Positions 27,341 through 36,047 are shown, counted from the stretch's first letter. The stretch: DNA of 64,000 nucleotides from Magnetococcales bacterium (GCA_015234045.1 JADFWU010000007.1:1-64000); one strand, 5' to 3'. A program made the numbers and translations. Notes: generated by a model from the letters alone, not told the origin.

Positions 27341-28120
27341 TCATGCTTTTGGTTTATGCGCCAGCAACCAGACACTATTACCGAAGCTTGGCTGTTTATT
27401 CTGACCCAACCAGGCAATGGCGTTGAGAATGGGAAACATCAGAGCATAAAGCGCTTTGCGCTTTTCACGTGCGCCTGTGATCCAATAAGAGATATTATTG
27501 GTCAGGTTTTCCCAAAAGCCGAAACTGAAACCGGAATCATCAATAATGAAACCAGCATCCTGAATCAGTTCGACCAACTCCGGTAGATGGTAACCTGGAC
27601 GGATATGACCTTCCACATCAAAGTTGACTGTGCGCTTAAATACTGGCCAACGCCGGTAGTAGTGTGGCACATGGACCAACAGCGTACCGCCTGGCTCCAT
27701 CCAGTCAAAATAGCGTGTCACAGCACCCACATCATCTTCAAGATGTTCCAGGTTATCCACTGATACGATCAGATCGTAGGACTTATCCGGTGTGTATTCA
27801 AAAATATCGGTTGAGATAAACTGGCAGCGTTCCAAGCCCATATGACCAGCCAGTTCCTGATTGATTGCCTGTCCTTCGGAATTGAGATCCAAAGCATCCA
27901 GATGGGCGTCGGCAAAACGTTGTGCGACACTGCGCGCAATCACACCCCGTCCGCAACCGGCATCCAGAATCCGATTGAATGCACGATCTGGCAATAAACG
28001 CATAATGACGCGCAGCCGAACCCGCAATCCCTGAATGGGCAGGCCAAACAGGCGGCAATAAAGGCGCTCCACTTTGGAGAGCTTTGGCGAAAGAGCGAAT
28101 TCCTGTCCGGGTAGAGGCAT
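27341..28120 (-). CDS. Class I SAM-dependent methyltransferase
   Basis: This 259-residue protein has motif I ILDAGCGRGVIARSVA near residue 50, an acidic DALDLNSEG motif, and VSVDNLEHLEDD as post-II. The N-terminal lead is basic, and the C-terminal 90 residues include a hydrophobic stretch that may touch the membrane. It probably methylates a sugar, lipid or small metabolite of the glycan pathway. It is 19 bases upstream of the hldE-like gene in the same direction. Confidence 0.85.
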   Translation of the reverse strand: MPLPGQEFALSPKLSKVERLYCRLFGLPIQGLRVRLRVIMRLLPDRAFNRILDAGCGRGVIARSVAQRFADAHLDALDLNSEGQAINQELAGHMGLERCQFISTDIFEYTPDKSYDLIVSVDNLEHLEDDVGAVTRYFDWMEPGGTLLVHVPHYYRRWPVFKRTVNFDVEGHIRPGYHLPELVELIQDAGFIIDDSGFSFGFWENLTNNISYWITGAREKRKALYALMFPILNAIAWLGQNKQPSFGNSVWLLAHKPKA

Positions 28121-28193
28121 AATCGTATCGTATTGTTATGTCAGGGTGGCTAAAAATGCCAACCCTATAGTGAAATAAGTCAAGAGCAACACA

Positions 28194-29306
28194 TCAACCC
28201 TTGCCTGAAACCAAGCTGAAGAATCGACCAACGGTATGATCCAGTGTGCGAAAAAAGCCGCCCGGCGACAAACGCAGGTTTTCTTCACCATAGCAGGAAA
28301 GAAAACAGCGTGGGCAGTTGCCGGAAAAAGCGTTGTTACGATTCTGACGGTGAATGGCTGATTGCCAAATGGTCTCCATGTCGTCTGTGACCAGATTTCC
28401 GAGGGATTCAGTCATAAACGAGCAGAGAGTGACATTACCGTAAACATCCAGCTCAATCCGATTCGAACCTTGCAGACAGGGTACAGGAAAAAAGCGATGA
28501 CCGGTTCGATAAAATTCCGGTACACGTTTAAGATAATCGACACTGTTTAAGATTATGCCGGTTTTTTTCTTCATTTCGATCAATTGTTTGATCTTTTCAT
28601 CTGCCTTTTCAATGAAAGCCGGATCATAGGTGGGCTCAGGTTCATCATGAGTCAGCGGGCGGAAATAGTCGTGATGCAGGGCAGTAAATCGTACACCTTT
28701 CAACCCATTATCCAAGGCATATTGCGCCAACTCGACCCACTGATCCACATTGTCCGTCGATAGTACCGAACCAAACGCAATGGATGAGAAACCTGCGGCT
28801 TTCAGGTTATTGACGTTTTCCATCACTTTGGTAAAGCCGTTGGGCAATCCACGTGTGGCCTCATAAATGCTGTCGCCAACGCCCTCAAGACCAATGGTCA
28901 GGACACGCGGCGCAAGCCGGGCAATCTGCTCGGCGCGTTTAGCGGTGATCAATGTGCCATTGGTGTTAAGGCCGAACAGAATGCCCAACCGTTTCAGGTG
29001 ATCAAGAATGGTAAACAGATCCGTACGGGTAAAAATCTCACCGGATGCATTGACTGTGATATAGCCAACACCAAACGCCTTCATACGAGAAAAAATCACA
29101 CCCCACTGACGACTGGTCAGTTCATTGGGATCACGTGGACGTTGCCAGAAATCACACATGGTACAACGGGAGTTGCAATAGCTGGTGAGGTAGACCGTTG
29201 CTATGGTGGGTCGAATCCAGTTCGAGGCCCGTCCAAGAGTCATTGGTGCCAGGATGGCACGCGCCGCCTCGTTACGCCATAAATGCAGTGGAAAACGATT
29301 GGCCAT
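28194..29306 (-). CDS. Radical SAM enzyme, first gene of the glycan cluster
   Basis: A 370-residue radical SAM protein with the cluster motif CNSRCTMC near residue 43-50, and GLNTNGTLIT and TIGLEGVGDSIYEATRG as the SAM-binding core. C-terminal Cys residues (VPCLQG, VTLCSF, CPRCFLSCYG) suggest a SPASM/twitch auxiliary cluster. It is the most upstream gene of the leftward cluster, so its promoter should lie in 29307 onwards. The substrate is unknown. Confidence 0.86.
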   Translation of the reverse strand: MANRFPLHLWRNEAARAILAPMTLGRASNWIRPTIATVYLTSYCNSRCTMCDFWQRPRDPNELTSRQWGVIFSRMKAFGVGYITVNASGEIFTRTDLFTILDHLKRLGILFGLNTNGTLITAKRAEQIARLAPRVLTIGLEGVGDSIYEATRGLPNGFTKVMENVNNLKAAGFSSIAFGSVLSTDNVDQWVELAQYALDNGLKGVRFTALHHDYFRPLTHDEPEPTYDPAFIEKADEKIKQLIEMKKKTGIILNSVDYLKRVPEFYRTGHRFFPVPCLQGSNRIELDVYGNVTLCSFMTESLGNLVTDDMETIWQSAIHRQNRNNAFSGNCPRCFLSCYGEENLRLSPGGFFRTLDHTVGRFFSLVSGKG

Positions 29307-29669
29307 GAGGTCACTTGAGCATGTTTCTATTTATAGGGATACGGTAAAACACATGATCACAATCACTTACTCAGTATTGATAACAGGGTTACGCGCTATT
29401 TGAGTATACGCGCCCTTGCTGAACAACAATACCCTGAGTGCCTGGAATAACTCCGTGTTTCTCGCCACCCTTAAACGAATGGATAGAAGGAAATACCCAC
29501 CAATCTTATACCATTTCACTCGATGATCAAGTTTTTTGCATTGACGATATGCCCCAGATTTCAAACAGGTGAATAAGCGCTACTCGGCCCGTCACCCAAG
29601 AGGCACAGAGATGAACAAGAGAAAACACTAAAACGCATAGCGCTACATTCAATGCAAAAGCGCGTCAGG
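29307..29669. other. Non-coding stretch upstream of the glycan cluster
   Basis: No convincing gene, tRNA or known element was seen. It should contain the promoter for the leftward glycan cluster. Bases 29385-29416 weakly resemble the core of the hairpin MITE at 35431-35587 (both read AGGGTTACG, then a gap, then ACGCGCCC), perhaps another eroded relative. Confidence 0.4.
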
Positions 29670-29727
29670 ACCATCTCACTCAGGATAATAAATCCTGGCT
29701 CCACAGTGGCCACATGCCCTGATCTCA
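29670..29727 (-). pseudogene. Decayed fragment of the M24 peptidase gene
   Basis: About 58 bases match 33290-33348, the 3' part of the M24 peptidase gene, with roughly nine differences. They encode the region of the metal-binding Glu (VEPGLYYPE). One base is lost, which breaks the frame, and the Trp codon after YYPE has become TGA. So this is a non-functional duplicate scrap, 3.6 kb from its parent and on the same strand. Confidence 0.75.
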
Positions 29728-29743
29728 GCACACCCCCGATTGT

Positions 29744-29841
29744 CGTGATTTCGACCTGAAATCAGACCATGATTCACAACCTGAGTGGAAGTCCTGGTGA
29801 TGTTTTTGCGCCGATTTTGATATGCGAAGCAGATCATCAGA
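29744..29841. repeat. Dispersed repeat A, copy 2
   Basis: About 98 bases similar to repeat A copies 1 and 3: TTTCGACC, then ACAACCTGAGTGGAAG, TGATGTTTTTGCGCCG and GCAGATCATCAGA. It lacks the right hairpin arm of copy 1. Instead it is followed within five bases by an end of element B, forming a chimera. Confidence 0.82.
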
Positions 29842-29845
29842 CCTA

Positions 29846-29867
29846 CGCGACTGGGATGATTAATTTT
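29846..29867. repeat. Right end of hairpin element B (solo end)
   Basis: CGCGACTGGGATGATTAATT plus two T bases is identical to 35556-35577, the right end of the MITE at 35431-35587. The outermost part (CCGTGG in the full copy) has diverged here. It sits 13 bases downstream of the hybrid kinase stop codon. Confidence 0.75.
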
Positions 29868-29880
29868 CTGCATTACCCTC

Positions 29881-32800
29881 TTATGAGAAGGTATTTATAA
29901 ATTCTAATAACTGTTTTTTTCTTATCGGTTTAGTCAAGTGTTGATCACACCCTGCCGCTATAGCCTTTTCGGCATCTTCTTTCATCGCATGGGCAGTCAA
30001 TGCAACAATGGGAGTGTGTTTACTCCTACCTGTAGATTGCTGCCACTGCCGCATTTTTCTCGTTGCCTGGTAGCCATCCATGACCGGCATTTGGATGTCC
30101 ATTAATACCAGATCAAAAGAATCGGCCTTGAACCTATCCAATGCTTCCTGACCATCATTTGCAAAGGTCAACCGGCAGGTGCTACGCTTAAGGAACACTT
30201 TGATTAACAGGCGATTATCTTCGCTGTCATCGACCACAAGAATGTGAAAGGATTTTGGTAAAAGCGTTGCATCGGTTGGCTGTTCCCGTCTGGATTGCCG
30301 AACCACAGGATTCGGCTGTGACAGATCCTCCGAAACAACGCGCGCCAATGGCAGTTCAACACGAAACAAACTGCCGTGTTCCACACCATTCTTCACAGAA
30401 ATCTGTCCATCCATGCTCTCTACAAGCTTACGACAAATGGTGAGTCCCAGGCCTGTTCCGCCATAGCGCCGTGTGACCGAGGCATCGGCTTGTGTAAAGG
30501 GCAGAAAAATCTGCTCTTTGATCTCATCCGGTATTCCGATACCGCTATCCGCCACCGAAAAGATGATATGCTCATTGACAGATAGTCGAACCGAAAGCGT
30601 AACATCCCCACCCTTTGGCGTGAATTTAATCGCATTATCACTCAGATTAAGCAGGATCTGGCGCACTCTCTGAGCATCTCCCTTCAGAAATTCAGGAGTG
30701 GTGTTGGCGATCTCCACATGGAAAGCGATATCCTTTCTCATAGCCGCCGACTCCATAATATCCGCGATGCCGTGTACCAACTCCCTCAAATCAAACTTAG
30801 CCTCCTCAAGCACCAACTGCCCGGCTTCAATTTTTGAGAGATCAAGGACACTGTTGATCAGAGCCATCAACCCTTGGCCAGATCGTGACAGAATTTGGAT
30901 ATGATATCGTTGTTCCTCATCATCAACAGACTCTTCTAAAATATCAGCCATGCCGATTATGGTGTTCATGGGGGTCCGAATTTCATGACTCATGGTCGCC
31001 AGAAATTCACTTTTTGCAGCGTTGGCCCGCTCAGCCTCCTCCTTAGCCCGCTCAGCCTCCTCCTTGGCCCTAACCATATTGATCTGATTGAGTTTTGCCT
31101 CTGTAACATCAAGCAGAGCAAAAATCAACCACTCTACTTCGTCAGACGCATTCTTAACAGGATGGAGCGTCCAATCCCAATAGGTCACCCCCCATTCGGG
31201 ATGGTCGGGAAACTCAAACGGTTTAGCATGGATGGTAAATGGCTGGCCAGTTTCCACCACGTTGCGAAATATGGCCTCATTCTCCTCATGAGGATATAGA
31301 TGGAAATGGTTTTTTCCAATAAAATAGTCTGGCGTGAAGCCGCATGCCTCCGCATAAGGTTTGTTTACTCGGATGAAATTGAGTGCTCTGTCCAGGAAGA
31401 CAATGGAAAGAAGAGTGGTATTGAAAAGCTGTTCCAAAAACTCATTTGATTTTCGCAACTCGTTTTCATTCTGAATTCGCTTCGTAATCTCCCTATCAAC
31501 CCCTCTGTAGCCCAAAAGCGTACCACTTTGGTCAAAGAATGGATGCCCACTAGACTCCATGATCACGTGTGAGCCATCTTTGTGGACATTGATATTGATC
31601 ATGCCGTCGAACGGTTCTGCTGCTTCGACAAAATCAGCATATTCTGCCCGGATCTTTTCTGCTTCTTCTTGTGGCATCAGATCAAAGCCTGTCATTCCAC
31701 CGACAAGCTCTTCGGGTTCGTAGCCCAGAAGATCCTTCACTCGAGGGCTGGCATAAGTGAATCTCGCCTCGGTATCAAGCTCCCAAATCCAATCGGATGT
31801 ATGTTCAACAAGAGATCGAAAATGCTCTTCACTGACCCGAAGCGCGTCCTCCGCCAACATACGTTTCTCTCTATAGCGGGAAATCGCTTTGGCCAGGGCA
31901 CCAATTTCATCTCCCCTGTCAGCCAACATGTTATTGGTGTGCTGGACATTCCCTTTCATCGTATTCAGTCCATCCACAAGCGCATGGAGTGGTGATGTCA
32001 CCTTCTGGGCAAATATCCAGTAGAGGAGTGATGCAAAGGCCAGGATGATTGCCATGATCTTGAGGAGATGGTTTCTCATCATCATGGCATTTTCATAGAC
32101 CTTGTCCATAGGCGCTTCTATGACCAATGTCCAAACATCATCTGTCCCAAAATTTAAAGGGATGGAAACCAAAATTTTCTGGACATCACCATTTTTGATA
32201 CCGTGAAAAACCTTTCCTGACATCGTTGAATCAAGAGCATTAAGCACCACAGGTGAGGAGACCGACTTTCCCCACAAACCAACATCAGGATGGGCTACCC
32301 AGCTTTTATTCTGACTGATTAGGGACGCGGCACTACTTTCATATGGGCGAATAGTGGAAACAAACGCCTGAATACTCTCGAGAGTCAGATCGACTGTAGC
32401 TGAACCAACAGCCTGTCCTTCCCCATTACGGATTGGAATGGCTGCGGTTGTCATCCAGACATCAGCATCTTCAACCGGATTGAGATAAGGGGGCATGAGA
32501 TAGTCACGATTTTCCTGAAGCGGAACATCATACCAATCAAACTGAATACCACCCTGATCCAGTGGTCGCATATCAAGAAGGAGTTCTTGTATCTTATCCT
32601 TGGCGCGAAAGTAGTAAACAGCCATCCGACCTCTCGGACTACTGAATGGGTGCCCAACTTGATTTGCATCATTTCCATCAAAGGCATTGGGCTCCCATGC
32701 TGCGGCCATGCCAATAAAAGGATTGCTGCGGACAAGATTTTTCAGGAATAGAGCAGCTCTGCGACGGGGATTGGGTTCATGGCTGGTTTGAATATGCTCA

Positions 32801-33024
32801 AGAGAACGGGCGAGAAGTCGCCCTGTCAGAAGAATGGAGCCGATCTCGCGTTTAATCACTTCCGCTTTTTCAAACGCAACTTGCTCCAATGCGGCCTGTG
32901 ACTGTTGTTTGGCTGTCTTTAAAAGAAAATCATTCGACAGGTAAATGAGCGCACCAAACCCTGAAACAAGAATGGCAATGCCCGAGAAGATGATTTTTTG
33001 TCGGAGTGAAAGAGTCAAACTCAT
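29881..33024 (-). CDS. Membrane hybrid sensor histidine kinase (Cache-HAMP-PAS-PAS-HK-REC)
   Basis: A 1047-residue protein. TM1 is about 11-31, a large extracytoplasmic Cache/PDC domain about 35-310 (DVWMTTAAIPIRN, SWVAHPDVGLWG), and TM2 about 321-340. A HAMP region ends near RGDEIGALAKAISRY. PAS domains lie at about 398-515 and 525-640. An EEAERAKEEAERANA coiled coil leads into HisKA with His680 (ATMSHEIRTPMN). HATPase carries NLSDNAIKFT, GIGIPDE and GGTGLGLTI. A C-terminal REC has phosphoacceptor Asp976 (LMDIQMPVMDG). No dedicated response partner is adjacent. Confidence 0.93.
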   Translation of the reverse strand: MSLTLSLRQKIIFSGIAILVSGFGALIYLSNDFLLKTAKQQSQAALEQVAFEKAEVIKREIGSILLTGRLLARSLEHIQTSHEPNPRRRAALFLKNLVRSNPFIGMAAAWEPNAFDGNDANQVGHPFSSPRGRMAVYYFRAKDKIQELLLDMRPLDQGGIQFDWYDVPLQENRDYLMPPYLNPVEDADVWMTTAAIPIRNGEGQAVGSATVDLTLESIQAFVSTIRPYESSAASLISQNKSWVAHPDVGLWGKSVSSPVVLNALDSTMSGKVFHGIKNGDVQKILVSIPLNFGTDDVWTLVIEAPMDKVYENAMMMRNHLLKIMAIILAFASLLYWIFAQKVTSPLHALVDGLNTMKGNVQHTNNMLADRGDEIGALAKAISRYREKRMLAEDALRVSEEHFRSLVEHTSDWIWELDTEARFTYASPRVKDLLGYEPEELVGGMTGFDLMPQEEAEKIRAEYADFVEAAEPFDGMININVHKDGSHVIMESSGHPFFDQSGTLLGYRGVDREITKRIQNENELRKSNEFLEQLFNTTLLSIVFLDRALNFIRVNKPYAEACGFTPDYFIGKNHFHLYPHEENEAIFRNVVETGQPFTIHAKPFEFPDHPEWGVTYWDWTLHPVKNASDEVEWLIFALLDVTEAKLNQINMVRAKEEAERAKEEAERANAAKSEFLATMSHEIRTPMNTIIGMADILEESVDDEEQRYHIQILSRSGQGLMALINSVLDLSKIEAGQLVLEEAKFDLRELVHGIADIMESAAMRKDIAFHVEIANTTPEFLKGDAQRVRQILLNLSDNAIKFTPKGGDVTLSVRLSVNEHIIFSVADSGIGIPDEIKEQIFLPFTQADASVTRRYGGTGLGLTICRKLVESMDGQISVKNGVEHGSLFRVELPLARVVSEDLSQPNPVVRQSRREQPTDATLLPKSFHILVVDDSEDNRLLIKVFLKRSTCRLTFANDGQEALDRFKADSFDLVLMDIQMPVMDGYQATRKMRQWQQSTGRSKHTPIVALTAHAMKEDAEKAIAAGCDQHLTKPIRKKQLLEFINTFS

Positions 33025-33208
33025 TACAGTCTTTCCTCAGCACGACAGCCCTATGATATCGTTTTATCCAAGACACTAACCATGTACCTCCTTGTACAAA
33101 GCCCCCATTGTCCGTAGCAGTATACACCATTTTAATGGCCTTGTTGACAAACTTGTCTTTCAGGGTCAAACACCTAAAAAGACGCGCAACACCTTCATCC
33201 CCTTTCAG

Positions 33209-34339
33209 CTACACTTCCAGAAACTTCGGTACATCTGTCAAATTCCGACATCCACCATCCCCTACCAAAACAACATCTTCCAACCGAACACCACCCCACT
33301 CAGGATAATAAAGTCCCGGTTCCACAGTGACTACATGCCCTGATCTCAATATCTGATCTCGACTACTAATCCTCGGCGATTCATGAATCTCCAGCCCCAA
33401 TCCATGTCCGGTCCCATGAAAAAACCCACACTGCCGCCCATCGTCAGTAACACCGGTTTTAAAGCCACGCTCGGTAAAGAGGTCCGTAATCGCATTATGG
33501 ACGGCCTTACCCGAAACCCCATCAGCTACCTGATCAAAACCAAGCTGCTGCCCCTCTTTAACAAGCTGCCAAACCGTTTTAATAATCTCAGGCGCTTCAC
33601 CCCGACAGATAGTACGCGTCATATCACCAAAGTATCCGGTACGCTCAATACGTGGGAACACATCCATGATGATAGAAGTGTGCGCTTTAATGACACCATA
33701 TCCCTCTTCATGTGGATCAGCACCCTGTGTACCTGCTGAAACGATTGTATGATGAGGAATCGCCCCAAGACGCACTAAAGTCGCGTTAATCTCGCCACGC
33801 AGTCGCTCAGAGGTAAGCGGTTCACCGTCCAACATCAACACATCATCCGCACCGATTCGGGTAGCACGCACCATCTCAATGCCCGCCATCATGCCCAAAC
33901 CAGTTACCCGTAACGCCTCCTCAATGTAACCAACCTCAGCATCTGTCTTAATCTCACGCTCTGGCCAAAACAAACCATCAACCGCCTTTAAGGAGATCCC
34001 CTTCCGGCGCAACACATCCGCCATCGACAGCGGGAAATCACTTGGGACTTCAACTGTAGAAACATTCTTTTGCCCCAAAAACCATGCAATCAAATCCCCC
34101 TCTTTGGGCGATTCATCGCTGTTCTCCTTCCGATAGCCCTTGATCAATTGCCCCATCTCATGAACATGATCCACTTTGGCAACCCTGCGGGCACGATCCA
34201 CCTCCAACATGGAAACCAACATATGACTCGTGCCGTCATCGTCACGAACGTAAACAAAAGGATCTGGTGCAAAAAAACCCGTAGCATAGTACATATCCGC
34301 ACAACGCTCACTGTCAGCATAGATCAATCGAGCTGTCAT
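33209..34339 (-). CDS. M24-family Xaa-Pro peptidase
   Basis: A 376-residue creatinase/prolidase-fold protein. Metal ligands are visible: Asp in IIMDVFPRIE, Asp in YFGDMTRTICRG, His in GFFHGTGHGLGLEIHESP, Glu in VTVEPGLYY and Glu in VRLEDVVLVG. The N-terminal 130 residues form the creatinase-N type domain. It likely removes N-terminal residues before proline, or acts on a related dipeptide, in the cytoplasm. It is separated from elbB by only 3 bases. A scrap of this gene is duplicated at 29670-29727. Confidence 0.88.
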   Translation of the reverse strand: MTARLIYADSERCADMYYATGFFAPDPFVYVRDDDGTSHMLVSMLEVDRARRVAKVDHVHEMGQLIKGYRKENSDESPKEGDLIAWFLGQKNVSTVEVPSDFPLSMADVLRRKGISLKAVDGLFWPEREIKTDAEVGYIEEALRVTGLGMMAGIEMVRATRIGADDVLMLDGEPLTSERLRGEINATLVRLGAIPHHTIVSAGTQGADPHEEGYGVIKAHTSIIMDVFPRIERTGYFGDMTRTICRGEAPEIIKTVWQLVKEGQQLGFDQVADGVSGKAVHNAITDLFTERGFKTGVTDDGRQCGFFHGTGHGLGLEIHESPRISSRDQILRSGHVVTVEPGLYYPEWGGVRLEDVVLVGDGGCRNLTDVPKFLEV

Positions 34340-34342
34340 AAT

Positions 34343-35002
34343 CTAAACCATCTCCATAATCTTTTTAACTAATTTCTCAATACCCGCGCCCGCTTCACCA
34401 ATATTGGCCGCACACATATACGCCGCTGTACTCACAATTCGATTTTTTTCATCCACAATAATCTGCTCGGCGTTGGTATTCTCATGCTGATTACCCATAC
34501 TTCGAATCGCACCTGCCGTACCTTCGTCCGTACCAATGGTCACGGTAATACCCCGATCGGCAAATACTTTTGAAACCACCGCCGGTGAGATACAAATCGC
34601 ACCAATCGGCTTACCAGACTGGTGCATGGATTTCAATAACACGATCAAATCACCATTCACCGTGGCATCTGGACCCGCTAAAGCCAGATCTGAAAGATTC
34701 TTAGCCATACCAAATCCACCTGGAAGAATCAGTGCATCCAACTCCTCAGGACGTACTGTGGCTATATCCACAACCTTGCCTCGCGCTATCCGAGCAGACT
34801 CAACCAACACATTGCGCTGCTCATCCATTGGCTCACCAGTTAGATGATTGATCACTTCACGCTGACCCTGATCCGGTGCCATCATGACCACATCAACACC
34901 CGCACGATCCAGAAAATAGAGGGTCAATGTCGCCTCGTGAATCTCAGCACCATCAAAAACACCACACCCTGCCAATACAACCCCAATACGCTTCTTGGCC
35001 AT
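34343..35002 (-). CDS. elbB: ElbB-type glyoxalase (DJ-1/PfpI superfamily)
   Basis: A 219-residue protein matching the ElbB/ES1 family: VVLAGCGVFDGAEIHEAT at the N-terminus, DALILPGGFGMAKNLSDLA, and the nucleophilic-elbow Cys in GAICISPAVVSKV. ElbB is named for isoprenoid biosynthesis with amphibolic properties and has glyoxalase activity in E. coli. Length and motifs are normal. ATG at 35002 is preceded by a purine-rich AGAGAGAAGGAG region. It is probably co-transcribed with the M24 peptidase. Confidence 0.92.
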   Translation of the reverse strand: MAKKRIGVVLAGCGVFDGAEIHEATLTLYFLDRAGVDVVMMAPDQGQREVINHLTGEPMDEQRNVLVESARIARGKVVDIATVRPEELDALILPGGFGMAKNLSDLALAGPDATVNGDLIVLLKSMHQSGKPIGAICISPAVVSKVFADRGITVTIGTDEGTAGAIRSMGNQHENTNAEQIIVDEKNRIVSTAAYMCAANIGEAGAGIEKLVKKIMEMV

Positions 35003-35070
35003 GATAGGTCTCCTTCTCTCTTCTGAATGATCAAAGTGTAAAAAAATCTTTACACCGCTAGGACTAAAAT

Positions 35071-35106
35071 ACGGCTATGGTCTCTTTTACGGCTGTGGCC
35101 TCTTTT
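35071..35106. repeat. 18-bp tandem duplication
   Basis: ACGGCTATGGTCTCTTTT is followed directly by ACGGCTGTGGCCTCTTTT, with two differences. It directly adjoins the left end of repeat A copy 3. It may be part of the element's flank or a slippage product. Confidence 0.7.
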
Positions 35107-35208
35107 ATAGTTATTTCGATCCAAAATTTGACAATGAATCACAACCTGAGTGGAAGCCCTGGTGATGTTTTTGCGCCGCTTTATTGATATGCGAAGCAGA
35201 TCATCAGA
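35107..35208. repeat. Dispersed repeat A, copy 3
   Basis: About 102 bases nearly identical to repeat A copy 1 at 7168-7267: TTTCGATCCAAAA, then TTGACAATGAATCACAACC, GTGGAAGCCCTGGTGATG and AAGCAGATCATCAGA. It lacks the right hairpin arm. On the left strand it replaces the C-terminal coding part of the fic pseudogene, which runs into it after the sequence AYLKKNR. Confidence 0.85.
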
Positions 35209-35731
35209 ACATGCACCACGATTCTTTTTGAGATAAGCAGAAAGATACGAAGCAAACTTTGCCAGCAAACCATGACTGACAAAATAGAGCGCGATCAACA
35301 ATCGACCAACACGACCATTGCCAACTAGAAAAGGATGAATTGTCTCGAATTGATGGCGACTCAAAACACAACGGATCAGATGTTGCATCTGAATAGCGTC
35401 ATTATGCCAAAACGCTTCCAGATGAGATAAGGACCACGGAAAAAATTAATCATCCCATTCACTGGTCTCTTGATCCGTCCACTGCGTTCCAGAAAGGGTT
35501 ACGTGCAATAAGCACGCGCCCCTTTCTGCGCCTTGCGGACGAATCAATATCCTGCGCGACTGGGATGATTAATTTTTTCCGTGGCCCTAAAAGATCCCGG
35601 AGCGTGTCATGATGCGGCGGAATAAAAACGGAAGCGCCTGCAAACTCTCCGCAGCCTCATTCATGGCCATGATGCGGATAAAGCGATCCACATCCGGTTC
35701 AATCAGAGCGGAACGCACCGCATTTCAGTAC
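35209..35731 (-). pseudogene. fic-family gene remnant interrupted by a hairpin MITE
   Basis: The 35209-35430 part encodes a Fic core, including the AMPylation motif HPFLVGNGRVGR preceded by HQFETI, and ends abruptly at repeat A. Upstream of the 157-bp element, 35591-35640 encodes FIPPHHDTLRDLL in the frame that joins to SHLEAFWHND once the element and one TAA copy are removed, matching the usual PPPP...L..LE.FLH pattern of Fic proteins. Further upstream, 35640-35731 encodes a Fic N-terminal-like FIRIMAMNEAAES in another frame. The central IEGT part is missing, so the gene was already deleted or frameshifted. Confidence 0.8.
35431..35587. mobile_element. 157-bp hairpin MITE (element B), full copy
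   Basis: Terminal inverted repeats of about 24 bases (CCACGGAAAAAATTAATCAT at the left, its complement ending in CCGTGG at the right) enclose a long imperfect palindrome with matching TTGATCCGTCC/TTGATTCGTCC and CAGAAAGGG arms. It is flanked by TAA at 35428-35430 and 35588-35590, a likely target duplication. It has no coding capacity. It must have been mobilised by a transposase not in this window. Solo ends occur at 29846 and 53741. Confidence 0.88.
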
Positions 35732-35740
35732 ACAAACCGA

Positions 35741-35908
35741 CTAGAAATCTTTCAGCGGCACGCCAAAGAAATTTTTGCACTTACGGTCAAGTTTAACCTT
35801 GGTATCTGTGAAATAGGCATCCGAATGCTCAGGCTCTTTTGCCTTTTTAAACGCTTTAAAAACAAACACGGCCAGCATGGCCAAAGGAATCAAATTGAGA
35901 TATTCCAT
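35741..35908 (-). CDS. Possible 55-residue membrane protein
   Basis: A short open frame starts with ATG and encodes one hydrophobic helix (about residues 5-18, LIPLAMLAVFVFKAF). A polar tail follows, containing AKEPEHSDAYFTDTKVKLD. A GGAG motif lies about 12 bases upstream. The hydrophobic N-terminus plus basic stop-transfer residues look protein-like rather than random. No function is recognised. It sits between the fic remnant and the groEL terminator. Confidence 0.4.
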   Translation of the reverse strand: MEYLNLIPLAMLAVFVFKAFKKAKEPEHSDAYFTDTKVKLDRKCKNFFGVPLKDF

Positions 35909-35972
35909 TTCTTAAAGATTCTCCAAAACGCTTAAACAGATCGACAATCCACATGACTGCCCGTCTATATAA

Positions 35973-36007
35973 GTAAAACACCCCCGGCCAAAAAGCAACC
36001 GGGGGTG
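35973..36007 (-). terminator. Terminator of the groESL operon
   Basis: CACCCCCGG and CCGGGGGTG form a strong G+C-rich stem about 40 bases downstream of the groEL stop. On the - strand the stem is followed by TTTTAC. This fits intrinsic termination for groESL. Confidence 0.85.
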
Positions 36008-36047
36008 ATTATTCTGCAAACGGTTCTGTACGATGACAGAGGCGTTA

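Noticed and set aside
29676..29873. A 65-codon frame on the - strand
   Set aside because: It is composed of element B, repeat A and the decayed M24 fragment read in one frame by chance.
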